A stretch of 64,000 nucleotides of DNA from the NCBI RefSeq assembly GCF_018325905.1, contig NZ_AP021901.1, forward strand, positions 1,488,001 through 1,552,000. The letters run 5' to 3'. The notes under the pieces were generated by a model. That model was not told the DNA's origin and made no database searches. It saw only the letters and a program-made list of their open reading frames with translations. The position numbers and the translations under genes were made by a program. Shown piece by piece: positions 9,322-18,345 of the stretch; positions within the stretch are counted from its first letter, which is position 1; each line of letters opens with the position of its first letter. Origin of the DNA: Pseudomonas sp. St316. Its GTDB lineage: Bacteria > Pseudomonadota > Gammaproteobacteria > Pseudomonadales > Pseudomonadaceae.

Positions 9322-9759
9322 TTATTGCGCTTTTTGCGGCTGTTGCGCTTTCCAGGCCTTGAACTCAGCCCACTCGGCGCGACGCTCGGCCTGTTTCTTC
9401 TGGATCGCGTCGAACTCTTTCTGCTGTTCAGGCTTCAACAGTCCGCGGATCTGGGCATCGATCTTCTCATGCCGGGCTTGCATTTCGTCCTGCATGGCTT
9501 TCTGGTCGGCTGGCGACAGCTTGGCCAGGTACTTGTCTACCAGTTCGCGTTGTTCGTGGCGCTGCTCGCCCATGATCCGGCGAATCTGCTGGCGCTGTTC
9601 GCGGCTCAGGTCCAGTTGGCTGTAAGGACCTTTGTCGTGCATCTGGCCGCCGTGGCGGGGGCCGTCCATTGGGCCCATCGGGCCGGCGCCTTCGGGCATG
9701 GCCATGGCGACAGTAGGCAGGGCTGCGGCGAACATCAGAGCGATAAGGGTCTTGCGCAT
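9322..9759 (-). CDS. Spy/CpxP-family periplasmic protein
   Basis: 145 aa. The start is the ATG at 9759, preceded by AAGGAG. A signal peptide (about 1-20, ending A-M-A) is followed by a helical, charged, Gln-rich protein with L-S-R-E-Q-R-Q-Q-I-R-R-I-M, a variant of the L-T-x-x-Q motif of Spy/CpxP proteins. Such proteins act as periplasmic chaperones or feedback inhibitors of Cpx-type sensor kinases. Its place between regulator and kinase, with a terminator after it, supports a feedback role and higher expression than the kinase. Confidence 0.85.
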   Translation of the reverse strand: MRKTLIALMFAAALPTVAMAMPEGAGPMGPMDGPRHGGQMHDKGPYSQLDLSREQRQQIRRIMGEQRHEQRELVDKYLAKLSPADQKAMQDEMQARHEKIDAQIRGLLKPEQQKEFDAIQKKQAERRAEWAEFKAWKAQQPQKAQ

Positions 9760-9906
9760 GGTGTGTCTCCTTGTCTCATTCCCGGTCAGTTCCGGATGTG
9801 TGCAGATTACGGAGATCAAGGTCAGCGGCGGTCAGGGGTGGGTAAAGCTTGGGTAAAGACGGTCTGGTGCAGACCTGACAAAACTGCAGGGTCGAACATC
9901 AAATCC

Positions 9907-9993
9907 TGTGGGAGCAAGGCTTGCCCGCGATGAATATAGCGCGGTACCTGAGGAACCGAGGCGCTTGCATCGCGAGCAAGCCTTGCTCCCACA
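9907..9993. repeat. REP-type inverted repeat pair
   Basis: Facing copies of the TGTGGGAGCAAGGCTTGC-type element lie between the response regulator stop and the Spy-like gene. Confidence 0.85.
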
Positions 9994-10028
9994 GCCCATC
10001 CCCTTGCCACACGTAATCGGTGTCGTGT

Positions 10029-10706
10029 TCAGAGGCTGTAGTAATACCCACGGCTACGCAGGGCCACGATGCGCGGACGGCCGTCGGGGTGGGGGCCGAT
10101 TTTCTTGCGCAGGTTGCTCACGTGCATATCGAGGCTGCGGTCGTACAGGGTCAGCTTGCGGCCCAGGGCGATCTGCGCCAGTTCCTGCTTGTCCAGCGGC
10201 TCGCCCGGTTGCTTGAGCAACGCTTCGAGCAGGCGGCTTTCGGAAACGGTGAGGGTTTGTTCCTGTTCATCGATGCTGACCACGCCACGCACCGGGCTGA
10301 AGGTCAGGTCACCCAGTTCGATCTGGCTGGACACCGCAGTCGGGTGGCTGCGGCGTAGCACGGCGCGCAGGCGGGCGGTCAGTTCGCGTGGATCGCAAGG
10401 CTTGGCCAGGTAATCATCGGCGCCCAGTTCCAGACCGAGGATGCGGTCCAGCGGTTCACCCCGGGCCGACAGCATCAGCACCGGCAGCTCCGGGTGATCG
10501 CTGCGCAATTGCTTGAGCAGTTCCAGGCCACTGCCGTCGGGCAGCATCACGTCCAATACCACGGCTGCCGGGGCGGTTTCGGCCAGGGCCTTGCGGGCAC
10601 TCTGGCCATCGTGACAGGCCCGGACCTGGAAACCTTCCTGGCTCAACCAACTGACGAGGAGCTCGCACAGCTCCTGGTCATCGTCTATCAGTAACAGCTC
10701 GCTCAT
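10029..10706 (-). CDS. OmpR-family response regulator, CpxR-like
   Basis: 225 aa. The receiver domain (1-120) has the acidic pocket D8-D9-D10, phospho-acceptor D52 (V-L-D-V-M-L-P-D) and K102 (L-A-K-P). A winged-helix DNA-binding domain (about 130-225) ends with the V-S-N-L-R-K-K-I and S-R-G-Y-Y-Y segments typical of OmpR/PhoB. It starts 7 bases after the coiled-coil gene stop, so the two are co-transcribed. It is the likely partner of the kinase at 7915-9255 and the regulator of the Spy-like gene. Confidence 0.92.
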   Translation of the reverse strand: MSELLLIDDDQELCELLVSWLSQEGFQVRACHDGQSARKALAETAPAAVVLDVMLPDGSGLELLKQLRSDHPELPVLMLSARGEPLDRILGLELGADDYLAKPCDPRELTARLRAVLRRSHPTAVSSQIELGDLTFSPVRGVVSIDEQEQTLTVSESRLLEALLKQPGEPLDKQELAQIALGRKLTLYDRSLDMHVSNLRKKIGPHPDGRPRIVALRSRGYYYSL

Positions 10707-10713
10707 GACTCAC

Positions 10714-11124
10714 TCAATTTAGCCATTGCCGACGTTGTCTACGTCCACCGCTGGCAAAGATACCGCAGAGCAGGGCCAATAGCGCTACCCCGGCACCGAT
10801 GACAAACCATTGCTGTTGATCGGTCAACAGGCGTGGCAGGGGGCTGGCCTGGGCTTCCTTGAGCTGCAGCTTCAGGCGCTGGTTCTCCTGGCGCAAGCGG
10901 GCCAGCAATGCGCTCTCGCGTTCGTTGTCGGCGCTTTGCAATTGCTTGCTCAGTTCTTCGCGCTGGCGTTCGCTGTCTTTCAAGCGTTGCTGCAGTTCGG
11001 CGATCTGGCCGCCAGCACTCAGGGACAAAGGCGTCGAATGACTGCCCTCGGTGCTCTCCTCGCCATGGGCGGGTGCCCCGATCGCCAACGTGATCCATAA
11101 CAGGCACAACGGACCTTTGCGCAT
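10714..11124 (-). CDS. Small exported coiled-coil protein with C-terminal membrane helix
   Basis: 136 aa. The start is the ATG at 11124, with CAGGAG in front. It has a signal peptide (about 1-22, ending A-H-G), a Gln/Glu/Arg-rich heptad region (about 35-95), then a C-terminal hydrophobic helix (about 103-122) and a basic tail. It is probably a bitopic envelope protein with a periplasmic coiled coil. It is first in an operon with the CpxR-like regulator; a gene at this place is also found next to PA3204. No function is assigned. Confidence 0.75.
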   Translation of the reverse strand: MRKGPLCLLWITLAIGAPAHGEESTEGSHSTPLSLSAGGQIAELQQRLKDSERQREELSKQLQSADNERESALLARLRQENQRLKLQLKEAQASPLPRLLTDQQQWFVIGAGVALLALLCGIFASGGRRQRRQWLN

Positions 11125-11231
11125 TGCAACTCCTGAATTCCAATCGAGATTAGACAGGTTGTCGGCAGGCAAACGAGAACAATGAGCAATTGAACGCAAT
11201 GAGCCGCGAAGGCTCATCGCGCCAGGGGCAT

Positions 11232-11531
11232 TTACGGCATGACCTGCTTGAATGGCTTGACCACGACATTGGCATAGACGCCGGCCGCAACGAACGGGTC
11301 GGCCTCGGCCCAGGCTTGTGCCGCAGCCAGGGAGTCGAATTCGACCACCATCAGGCTGCCGCTGAAACCTGCGGCGCCCGGGTCATTGCTGTCCACCGCC
11401 GGATGCGGGCCGGCCAGCACTACGCGGCCTTCGTTCTGGAGTTTTTGCAGGCGTTCCAGGTGTGCGGGACGAGCGGCCTGGCGTTTTTCCAGGGAGTTGG
11501 CGACGTCGGTAGCAATGATTGCGTAGAGCAT
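11232..11531 (-). CDS. yciI: YciI-family protein
   Basis: 99 aa small cytosolic protein of the YciI (YCII) family, a ferredoxin-like alpha/beta fold. Visible signs are the N-terminal [14 protein letters not shown], the G-P-H-P segment with the family histidine, and the C-terminal D-P-F-V-A-A-G-V-Y. The start at 11531 lies 1 base beyond the yciB stop, so the two are translationally coupled. The enzymatic role is not established in the family. Confidence 0.88.
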   Translation of the reverse strand: MLYAIIATDVANSLEKRQAARPAHLERLQKLQNEGRVVLAGPHPAVDSNDPGAAGFSGSLMVVEFDSLAAAQAWAEADPFVAAGVYANVVVKPFKQVMP

Positions 11532-11532
11532 G

Positions 11533-12129
11533 TCAGTCCTCGGTTTTTGGCGTGGTGGGGTCGGCATCATGCAGATGACGGGACAGGTAGATACCCTGGC
11601 CAATCAGGAACAGCAGCGTCATGCCCAGGCTACCGAAGACCTTGAAGTCGACCCAGTACGCCTGGAACGTGAACGCAACGAACAGGTTGGCGGCGCCGCA
11701 GAACAGGAAGAACGCGATCCAGGCGATATTTAGGCGGGTCCAGATCTGGTCCGGCAGGCTCAGGGCATGGCCCATGATGCGCTTGATCAGCAGGCGGTCA
11801 CCGACGAAGTGGCTGCCGATAAAGGCCAGGGCGAACAGCCAGTTGACCACCGGGGCCTTCCACTTGAGGAAGGTTTCGCTGTGGAAGGCCAGGGTCAGGC
11901 TGCCGAAGACAAGGCAGGCGACCAGCGTCAGCCACTGGCTCTTCTCCAGTTTGCGCTGGGATACGAACAAGGCACCGTAGACCACCAGGGAACTGACGAT
12001 CAGCACCGCGGTGGCGCTGTAAATACCGCCTACAGTCAAGGAGTGACCGGCGAATTCGACGGCCCGGGGATCAAGTTTGTAGACGATGAAAAACAGCAGG
12101 AGCGGGATGAAGTCGATGAATTGTTTCAC
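11533..12129 (-). CDS. yciB: YciB inner-membrane septation protein
   Basis: 198 aa, five or six membrane helices, family YciB/IspZ (intracellular septation protein A). It starts at the GTG at 12129 (protein [14 protein letters not shown]); the open frame continues upstream without family similarity. The family takes part in cell-envelope synthesis and septation. It is divergent from the PHP phosphatase gene, with 87 bases between them for both promoters, and has yciI directly downstream. Confidence 0.9.
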   Translation of the reverse strand: MKQFIDFIPLLLFFIVYKLDPRAVEFAGHSLTVGGIYSATAVLIVSSLVVYGALFVSQRKLEKSQWLTLVACLVFGSLTLAFHSETFLKWKAPVVNWLFALAFIGSHFVGDRLLIKRIMGHALSLPDQIWTRLNIAWIAFFLFCGAANLFVAFTFQAYWVDFKVFGSLGMTLLFLIGQGIYLSRHLHDADPTTPKTED

Positions 12130-12216
12130 AGTGGCAGCCAGAAGCAGGATGTGGCGGCATAATAACAAACATCCTTGGCCGCGATAGGGCCAGCTGATTT
12201 GAGGTAACAAACTCTC

Positions 12217-13080
12217 GTGAATGTTGATTTGCACTGCCATAGCACGGCCTCCGATGGCGCCCTGGCGCCTGCGGTTCTGGTGGCGCGGGCGTTCGAGCAC
12301 GGCGTGCGAGTCCTGGCCCTGACCGATCACGACACCCTCGAAGGCCTCGACGAGGCCCGCAGCGCCGCCACGGCGCTGGGCATGCAGTTGGTCAATGGGG
12401 TCGAGTTGTCCTGTACCTGGGGCGGGGCGACCATCCATGTGCTGGGCTACGGTTTCGATGTGAATGCACCGGCGTTGGTCCAGGCCATCGCCCAATTGCA
12501 CGACGGGCGCTGGCTGCGTTCCGAAGAGATCAGCCGCAAGCTGGCCCTCAAGGGCATGCCCGGTGCGCTGGACGGCGCCCGGCAGATCCAGCAGGAACTG
12601 GGCGACAGCGGCAATGCACCGGCCCGGCCACACTTTGCCGACTGGATGGTGCGCGAAGGGTTCGTCAAGGACCGCGCTGAAGCGTTCCGCAAATGGCTGG
12701 GGGCCGGCAAACTGGGGGACGTCAAGCAGCACTGGCCGACGTTGGAAGAGACCGTCGAGACCCTGCGGGCCGCTGGCGCCTGGGTCAGCCTGGCACATCC
12801 ATGGCACTATGATTTCACTCGCAGCAAGCGCCGCCGCCTGGTCGCCGACTATATTCAAGCAGGGGGCCATGCCATTGAGGTGGTCAACGGCCATCAGCCT
12901 GCCGAGCAGGTTGGCAGCCTGGCGATCCTGGCCCGTGAGTTCGGCCTGCTGGTCACCGCCGGCAGTGATTTCCATGGCCCTGGGGGCTGGTCCGAGATTG
13001 GCGAATACCGCCCGTTGCCGGAAGATCTGCCACCACTATGGTGTAGATTCAAACATGATCCCGTTACCGCCGCCGTCTGA
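12217..13080 (+). CDS. rnm: PHP-domain nucleoside bisphosphate phosphatase / RNase AM-like (YciV family)
   Basis: 287 aa PHP-domain metallohydrolase, starting at the GTG at 12217 with GAGGT about 10 bases upstream. Metal-ligand motifs are present: D-L-H-C-H-S at the N-terminus, L-T-D-H-D-T near residue 37, the glutamate in N-G-V-E-L-S, A-H-P at about 193, and the C-terminal G-S-D-F-H-G. In E. coli the homologue hydrolyses 3',5'-nucleoside bisphosphates and trims 5' ends of rRNA precursors. It is followed 13 bases on by the yciO homologue. Confidence 0.88.
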   Translation: MNVDLHCHSTASDGALAPAVLVARAFEHGVRVLALTDHDTLEGLDEARSAATALGMQLVNGVELSCTWGGATIHVLGYGFDVNAPALVQAIAQLHDGRWLRSEEISRKLALKGMPGALDGARQIQQELGDSGNAPARPHFADWMVREGFVKDRAEAFRKWLGAGKLGDVKQHWPTLEETVETLRAAGAWVSLAHPWHYDFTRSKRRRLVADYIQAGGHAIEVVNGHQPAEQVGSLAILAREFGLLVTAGSDFHGPGGWSEIGEYRPLPEDLPPLWCRFKHDPVTAAV

Positions 13081-13093
13081 ACAGGTAGAACAC

Positions 13094-13723
13094 GTGAGTC
13101 AATTTTTCCAGATTCATCCGGAAAACCCGCAAGCGCGCCTGATCAAACAGGCCGTGGAAATCATTCGTGGCGGTGGCGTGGTGGTCTATCCCACCGATTC
13201 GTCCTACGCCATCGGTTGCCAGATCGGTGACAAGAATGCCGTGGAGCGGGTAAGACGCCTGCGTCAATTGGACGACAAGCACAATTTCGCGCTCATCTGC
13301 AGCGACCTGTCGCAGTTGGGCCTGTTCGCCAAGATCGACACCGGCACCTTCCGCCTGCTCAAGGCGCATTTGCCGGGGCCGTACACCTTTATTCTCAATG
13401 CCACGCGGGAAGTCCCGCGGCTGTTGCTGCACCCGAAAAAACGCACCATCGGCCTGCGGGTGCCGAGCCATCCCATTGCCCTGGCGCTGCTGGCGGAACT
13501 GGGTGAGCCGCTGATGAGCGTGACGCTGATCATGCCCGGCGAGACCGAGCCGTTGACCGATCCCTACGAGATGCGCCAGATCCTCGAACATCAGGTGGAC
13601 CTGATCATCGACGGCGGTTTCGGCGGCATGTCGGCGTCCACGGTGATCAACCTGGCCGATGGCGAGCCCCAGGTGGTGCGCGTCGGCTGTGGCGATCCGA
13701 CGCCGTTCATGGTCGAGGCCTGA
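13094..13723 (+). CDS. yciO: YciO-type YrdC/Sua5-domain protein
   Basis: 209 aa, starting at the GTG at 13094 with AGGTAG upstream; the open frame extends further 5' only as a shadow of the PHP gene. It is a single YrdC/Sua5 domain with P-T-D-S-S-Y-A-I-G-C, the P-G-P-Y-T-F-I-L nucleotide-binding segment and R-V-P-S-H-P. Sua5/TsaC enzymes make threonylcarbamoyl-AMP for tRNA t6A; YciO paralogues have this activity weakly or not at all, so the exact role is open. Its stop is directly followed by the scpA ATG. Confidence 0.85.
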   Translation: MSQFFQIHPENPQARLIKQAVEIIRGGGVVVYPTDSSYAIGCQIGDKNAVERVRRLRQLDDKHNFALICSDLSQLGLFAKIDTGTFRLLKAHLPGPYTFILNATREVPRLLLHPKKRTIGLRVPSHPIALALLAELGEPLMSVTLIMPGETEPLTDPYEMRQILEHQVDLIIDGGFGGMSASTVINLADGEPQVVRVGCGDPTPFMVEA

Positions 13724-14554
13724 ATGTCCGCCGTGGAAACTGCTGTGGACCGTACAGACAGCCAGGCCGGCGCGCAGCAGGAGCTGCCGTTCGCCATGGT
13801 CTATGGCCAGGCGGTCATGGAAATGCCCCTGGACCTGTACATTCCGCCGGATGCACTGGAAGTGTTCCTCGAAGCCTTCGAGGGCCCGCTGGACCTGCTG
13901 CTGTACCTGATCCGCAAACAGAACATCAACATCCTCGACATCCCCGTGGCGGAAATCACCCGCCAGTACATGGGCTACGTCGAGTTGATGCAGTCGGTGC
14001 GCCTGGAACTGGCGGCCGAGTACCTGGTGATGGCGGCCATGCTCGCCGAGATCAAGTCGCGAATGCTGTTGCCGCGCTCGGCGGAAGTCGAAGCGGAAGA
14101 AGACGACCCGCGCGCTGAGCTGATCCGTCGCTTGCAGGAATACGAGCGCTTCAAGGTCGCAGCCGAAGGCCTCGATGGTTTGAACCGGGTCGGGCGCGAT
14201 GTGGTGGTGCCCAAGCTCGATGCCCCCGAGGCGCGGGCGCGCAAGTTGCTGCCGGACGTGAGCCTGGAAGAGTTGCTGATGTCCATGGCTGAGGTCCTGC
14301 GCCGGGGCGATATGTTTGAAAGTCACCAGGTCAGCCGTGAAGCGCTGTCCACCCGCGAGCGCATGAGCGATGTGCTGGAGCGGCTCAAGGGCGGTGGTTT
14401 CGTGCCGTTCGTCGAGCTGTTCACCGCCGAGGAAGGGCGCTTGGGGGTCGTCGTGACGTTTATGGCGGTCCTGGAATTGGTCAAGGAATCCTTGGTCGAG
14501 CTGGTGCAGAATGAGCCGTTCGCAGCGATCCACGTGCGGGCACGAGCCGAATAA
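13724..14554 (+). CDS. scpA: ScpA, kleisin subunit of the SMC-ScpAB condensin
   Basis: 276 aa. Kleisin that bridges the SMC ATPase heads for chromosome organisation and segregation. The N-terminal domain contains the family segment F-E-G-P-L-D-L-L-L-Y-L-I-R-K at about residues 49-62, then I-L-D-I-P-V-A-E-I-T. The C-terminal winged helix (about 200-270) includes F-V-E-L-F. About 40 N-terminal residues precede the conserved domain, a moderate extension. ATG directly after the yciO stop; scpB follows 11 bases downstream. Confidence 0.93.
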   Translation: MSAVETAVDRTDSQAGAQQELPFAMVYGQAVMEMPLDLYIPPDALEVFLEAFEGPLDLLLYLIRKQNINILDIPVAEITRQYMGYVELMQSVRLELAAEYLVMAAMLAEIKSRMLLPRSAEVEAEEDDPRAELIRRLQEYERFKVAAEGLDGLNRVGRDVVVPKLDAPEARARKLLPDVSLEELLMSMAEVLRRGDMFESHQVSREALSTRERMSDVLERLKGGGFVPFVELFTAEEGRLGVVVTFMAVLELVKESLVELVQNEPFAAIHVRARAE

Positions 14555-14565
14555 CGAGCAAATCA

Positions 14566-15507
14566 ATGAATCTGACTGAACCCCGCGAGCTGGCCCCCTT
14601 GCTTGAAGCTTTCCTGTTGGCCTCGGGAAAGCCGCAATCGATGGAGCGCCTGTTCGAGCTCTTCGAAGAAGGTGAGCGACCTGAGCCGGTCGTATTCAAG
14701 AAAGCCCTGACGCTGTTGGGCAAATCCTGCGAGGGGCGGGCTTTCGAACTCAAGGAAGTGGCATCCGGTTATCGCCTGCAGATCCGTGAGAAGTTCGCGC
14801 CCTGGGTCGGGCGCCTGTGGGAGGAGCGGCCGCAGCGTTACTCCCGCGCCATGCTCGAAACCATGGCGTTGATTGCCTACCGCCAACCGATCACCCGCGG
14901 CGAGATCGAAGATGTGCGCGGCGTGGCGGTCAACAGCCATATCGTCAAGACGCTGCTGGAGCGCGAGTGGATCCGCGTCGTTGGCTATCGCGATGTGCCG
15001 GGCAAACCGGCGATGTTCGCCACCACCAAGGCCTTTCTCGATCACTTCAACCTGAAGAACCTGGACGACCTGCCACCGCTGGCCGAACTGCGCGAGCTTG
15101 AGCCCGAGCCGATGCTGGAGTTCGACGACGCCCCGGTGCCCCAGGGCCTGCAGGAACTGGCCGACGCCAGTGCCGAGCAGGAGGAGCCCAAGGAAGAAAC
15201 CAGTTTCCACACGTTGTTGTTGGAGCTGGACACCATGGAGGAGGGCTTGAAGACCGATTTCGATGACTTGCTGCGTGAAGGTCCTGGTCTTGAAGGTGAG
15301 TCGGATGAAGTGCCGGAGCCCGACAGCGAGGTGGAGCCAGAGCCCGAACCGGAAGAAGATATCCTCGGCGTCGCCCAAGCGCGGGAAAAACTGCTAGCCG
15401 CTGTCGCCGCCCTCCAGCCGTCGGAGCCCGAACTGAGCGACGAAGAAGCCGAAGCCCGCGCCCTGGCCGAGGCGATCGAGAATGAACGGCGCCAGCTCGA
15501 TGACTGA
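14566..15507 (+). CDS. scpB: ScpB, condensin accessory subunit with long acidic C-terminal tail
   Basis: 313 aa. Tandem winged-helix protein that binds the ScpA linker in the SMC-ScpAB complex. The conserved part (about 1-170) includes E-T-M-A-L-I-A-Y-R-Q-P-I-T-R-G-E-I and the G-K-P-A-M-F-A-T-T region. The last 140 or so residues are rich in Glu, Asp and Pro, which makes the protein much longer than the roughly 190 residues of Gram-positive ScpB; such tails occur in pseudomonads. Last gene of the yciO-scpA-scpB run. Confidence 0.93.
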   Translation: MNLTEPRELAPLLEAFLLASGKPQSMERLFELFEEGERPEPVVFKKALTLLGKSCEGRAFELKEVASGYRLQIREKFAPWVGRLWEERPQRYSRAMLETMALIAYRQPITRGEIEDVRGVAVNSHIVKTLLEREWIRVVGYRDVPGKPAMFATTKAFLDHFNLKNLDDLPPLAELRELEPEPMLEFDDAPVPQGLQELADASAEQEEPKEETSFHTLLLELDTMEEGLKTDFDDLLREGPGLEGESDEVPEPDSEVEPEPEPEEDILGVAQAREKLLAAVAALQPSEPELSDEEAEARALAEAIENERRQLDD

Positions 15508-15540
15508 CTCAGTGAAATATCGCTGACACTCCTCGATCCC

Positions 15541-15630
15541 TGTGGGAGCGAGCTTGCTCGCGATAGCGGTGTGTCAGCTGACAGAAATATTGAACGGAAG
15601 GACGCCATCGCGAGCAAGCTCGCTCCCACA
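15541..15630. repeat. REP-type inverted repeat pair
   Basis: Facing TGTGGGAGCGAGCTTGCTCG arms. It lies in the 317-base gap between scpB and rluB, after the scpB stop. The rest of that gap probably holds the rluB promoter and a 7-bp hairpin (GTCAGGC arms, 15781-15799). Confidence 0.88.
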
Positions 15631-15824
15631 ATGGATCTGCGGCGGTCATAGGCCTCACCGGTCGGCGGAAAAACCGCTGAGCTTGCGTCGATCAGCTAGT
15701 CTCTGATGCGCAACCGCCTCAACAGGCGTATGATTCGCGACCCTTTGGCGATCCCTTCGCCGAAGAACCGTTTTCAAAGTGTCAGGCCACGTGCCTGACC
15801 CGACCACACCGGGAGGTGCCCAGA

Positions 15825-17060
15825 ATGAAAGACCTAGACCAGAACGACAGCCAGGAAATCGGCCCAGCAGGCGAGAAGCTGCAAAAAGTCCTCGCCCGTA
15901 TCGGCGTCGGCTCGCGCCGCGACGTGGAAGCCTGGATCACCCAGGGCCGGATCAAGGTCAATGGCAAAGATGCCACCTTGGGCCTGCGTGTCGACATGCA
16001 CGACGCCATCACCATCGATGGCAAGGTGATCAAGCGCGAAGAGGCCGCTGAAACGGTGCGCCGCGTGATCATGTACAACAAACCCGACGGCGAGATCTGC
16101 ACCCGTGACGACCCGGAAGGCCGTCCGACCGTGTTCGACAAGATGCCGCGTCCCAAGGAAGGTCGCTGGATCAACATCGGTCGCCTGGACATCAACACCA
16201 CCGGTTTGCTGATGTTCACCACCGACGGTGAACTGGCCAACCGTTTGATGCACCCGTCCTACGAGATGGACCGCGAATACGCCGTGCGTGTGCGTGGCGA
16301 AGTCGATGACGAGATGATCGAGCGCCTCAAGGCCGGCGTTGTACTGGAAGACGGCCCGGCGCGTTTCACCGACATCAAGCAGGCGCCCGGCGGTGAAGGC
16401 TTTAACCACTGGTATCACTGCGTGGTGATGGAAGGCCGCAACCGTGAAGTGCGGCGTTTGTGGGAATCCCAGGGGTTGGTGGTCAGCCGCCTGAAGCGCG
16501 TGCGTTTCGGCCCGGTGTTCCTCAACTCCGACCTGCCGATGGGTCGCTGGCGCGAAATGAGCCAGTACGAAGTCGACATCCTGGCCGCCGAAGTGGGCCT
16601 CCAACCTGTGGCGATGCCGCAGATGACCGCCAAGAGCAAGGACAAGCTGGAGCGGATGCAGCGTAAATCCTCGCGCCCGATGGGCAAGACCGAGCGCGTG
16701 CGTACGCTGCGTCCGGCTGCCGAAGGCGCCCCGACCGGTCCGCGTCCTTCGCGCGAGCCGCAGATCGAAGGCGAACGCCCGGCCCGCAAGCCTGCCCCGC
16801 GTCAGGACGGCGAGCGTGGTCCACGCGCGCCGCGTCCGGCCAACGGGCGGACTGAACGTGGTGAAGGGCGCGGTGCTCCGGCTGGCCGCGGTACGCCAGT
16901 TGCCGATCGCCCGGCCGACACCAAGCGTCCGGCCAAGCCAGCCGCGAAGAAGCGTCCGGGCATCGTCCTGGTCGACCGCGACACGCCATCGGGTAAACGC
17001 CGCGGCGCACCGGCAGGTTCGGGACAGCGTCCGGGGTTTGGGCGTCGCAAGCCGGAGTGA
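15825..17060 (+). CDS. rluB: 23S rRNA pseudouridine(2605) synthase RluB
   Basis: 411 aa. Makes pseudouridine at position 2605 of 23S rRNA. The ATG at 15825 is chosen because GGGAGGTG (15811-15818) is its ribosome binding site; an in-frame GTG at 15816 overlaps that site. It has an S4 RNA-binding domain (about 15-75), then an RsuA-type catalytic domain with the active aspartate in G-R-L-D-I-N-T-T-G-L-L near residue 127. The C-terminal 120 residues are a disordered Arg/Pro/Gly/Lys-rich tail that probably binds RNA. Monocistronic, closed by a strong terminator. Confidence 0.93.
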   Translation: MKDLDQNDSQEIGPAGEKLQKVLARIGVGSRRDVEAWITQGRIKVNGKDATLGLRVDMHDAITIDGKVIKREEAAETVRRVIMYNKPDGEICTRDDPEGRPTVFDKMPRPKEGRWINIGRLDINTTGLLMFTTDGELANRLMHPSYEMDREYAVRVRGEVDDEMIERLKAGVVLEDGPARFTDIKQAPGGEGFNHWYHCVVMEGRNREVRRLWESQGLVVSRLKRVRFGPVFLNSDLPMGRWREMSQYEVDILAAEVGLQPVAMPQMTAKSKDKLERMQRKSSRPMGKTERVRTLRPAAEGAPTGPRPSREPQIEGERPARKPAPRQDGERGPRAPRPANGRTERGEGRGAPAGRGTPVADRPADTKRPAKPAAKKRPGIVLVDRDTPSGKRRGAPAGSGQRPGFGRRKPE

Positions 17061-17093
17061 GGCCGTTGTGAGTTTCTAGCTGCAAGCTGCAAG

Positions 17094-17129
17094 AAAAAAC
17101 GCCAACCGTTGAGTTGGCGTTTTTTTTTT
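17094..17129. terminator. Strong terminator after rluB
   Basis: An 8-bp stem ACGCCAAC/GTTGGCGT (17099-17106 and 17113-17120) with a 6-base loop, preceded by an A run and followed by ten T. It can work in both directions. Confidence 0.9.
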
Positions 17130-17164
17130 GCCTGGCTTTAGTGAGGCGGCGCAGATGAGTCCGC

Positions 17165-17259
17165 ATCGCGAGCAAGCTCGCTCCCACACTGGGGCGGCGC
17201 CGACCACAGATCGTCTATTCGCTGAAGACCCACTGTGGGAGCGAGCTTGCTCGCGATGG
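17165..17259. repeat. REP-type inverted repeat pair (outward arrangement)
   Basis: ATCGCGAGCAAGCTCG then, about 45 bases on, its reverse complement. The order is the opposite of most other pairs in the window. It lies between the rluB terminator and the 3' end of the M29-like gene. Confidence 0.85.
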
Positions 17260-17286
17260 CGGCATCAGCCTTAAGCAAATTCCAAC

Positions 17287-18252
17287 CTAAAGCACAAACC
17301 GTCCATCAAACATCGGCTCATTATCCAGGGCCAACACGCCCCCCTCGAAAATCAGGTCCAGGTGATGGCTGCCCTTGGCCCCGCCGCCCAGCCCCAAGTG
17401 CAGGCCGCAATGGCGCTCCTCGAAACCGGCATTGCGGGCGTACAGGCTCTTGACCCCTTCGTTGGTGCCAATCCCCAGTTCCTCGATGCGGCGGTTGGAC
17501 GGGTTGGCGTCCAGGTATTTGTTGAAGTCGTGCTCCAGGCCCGGTACGTCGGTGGCGATTTTCTGGATGGTGGAATCTTCGATCCACAGCTCCAGCGGCG
17601 ATTGCAGCACGCCATATTTGCGTGCGAACGGGATGGTGCTCAGGAACGTGCCGACGAATTTGACCTGGCCGTTGATCGTGTCGCTGTGGGTGGCGATTTC
17701 ACCGGGCGCGAGGTCGTAGTTGCCCAGACCGTTGATGTCAGTCCATTTCTTCACGCCGCCCAGCGCTGTGTCGAAATACGAACCGTGGTCATCCTGGAAA
17801 CTCAACGTCGTCGCCTGGGACATGCGTCGGATCAGGTGACTGTTGAGCCCGGCGATACGCTGGGGAATCACGCTGAAAGTGTCGTAGAAATAATCGCCGT
17901 AGTCCTTGAACAGCAGCGATTTCCTCCAGTTGTCCGCCATCACGCCTTGTAGCGCGCGAACGAAGTCCGGGCCGTCCGGGCGAGGGTTGGGCAGGGTGGA
18001 TGAATCGTAGAAGAAAATGTACAGATCGCTGTCGGCAATGGCCTTGGACAGGCGCTCCGTGGACTCCAGGTCCAGGCGCATGGCGCTGAACCGGAAAGGC
18101 GAGCCGCTGCCCGCCTGTTCGGCGATGGCGCCGGTCAGCGTTTCGTAGTCAGCGGTATGACCGAGCAATACCTTGGCCGGCTGGATGCCGGCCAGGGCGG
18201 GATGGTGTTCGAGGTAGTAAAGGAAATGTGAGATGGCTCGTTGTGTGTCCAT
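17287..18252 (-). CDS. Putative metalloenzyme with M29 aminopeptidase/NicX-like C-terminal signature
   Basis: 321 aa, not matched to a named gene. The C-terminal third carries the pattern of M29 aminopeptidases and NicX-type dioxygenases: R-I-E-E-L-G-I-G-T-N (about 255), F-E-E-R-H-C-G-L-H-L-G-L-G and then S-H-H-L-D-L-I, which supplies the expected Glu, Glu, His, His and Asp metal ligands. The N-terminal half looks like the Rossmann-like half of that fold. It follows the 45-residue peptide gene on the same strand, 93 bases after its stop with a hairpin between. Activity could be peptide hydrolysis, transfer or ring oxidation; the sequence does not decide. Confidence 0.6.
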   Translation of the reverse strand: MDTQRAISHFLYYLEHHPALAGIQPAKVLLGHTADYETLTGAIAEQAGSGSPFRFSAMRLDLESTERLSKAIADSDLYIFFYDSSTLPNPRPDGPDFVRALQGVMADNWRKSLLFKDYGDYFYDTFSVIPQRIAGLNSHLIRRMSQATTLSFQDDHGSYFDTALGGVKKWTDINGLGNYDLAPGEIATHSDTINGQVKFVGTFLSTIPFARKYGVLQSPLELWIEDSTIQKIATDVPGLEHDFNKYLDANPSNRRIEELGIGTNEGVKSLYARNAGFEERHCGLHLGLGGGAKGSHHLDLIFEGGVLALDNEPMFDGRFVL

Positions 18253-18305
18253 GCTTATGCTTCCCTGACAAGTTCATTTAACTTCCCTGACAACCGGAAA
18301 ATAGT

Positions 18306-18336
18306 GGCGGAGTCGACCGGCCGGACCGCCTCCGCC
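18306..18336 (-). terminator. Hairpin between peptide gene and metalloenzyme gene (possible attenuator)
   Basis: GGCGGAG (18336-18330, minus strand) pairs with CTCCGCC (18312-18306) around a GC-rich loop that is partly self-complementary; ATTTT follows a few bases on. The weak T-run suggests partial termination or mRNA 3'-end protection, giving more peptide than enzyme. Confidence 0.45.
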
Positions 18337-18345
18337 GGGCTGTGC

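Noticed and set aside
12464..13093. 419-aa reading of the yciO gene from 12464
   Set aside because: The 5' half is a shadow of the PHP gene; similarity to YrdC proteins begins only at the GTG at 13094.
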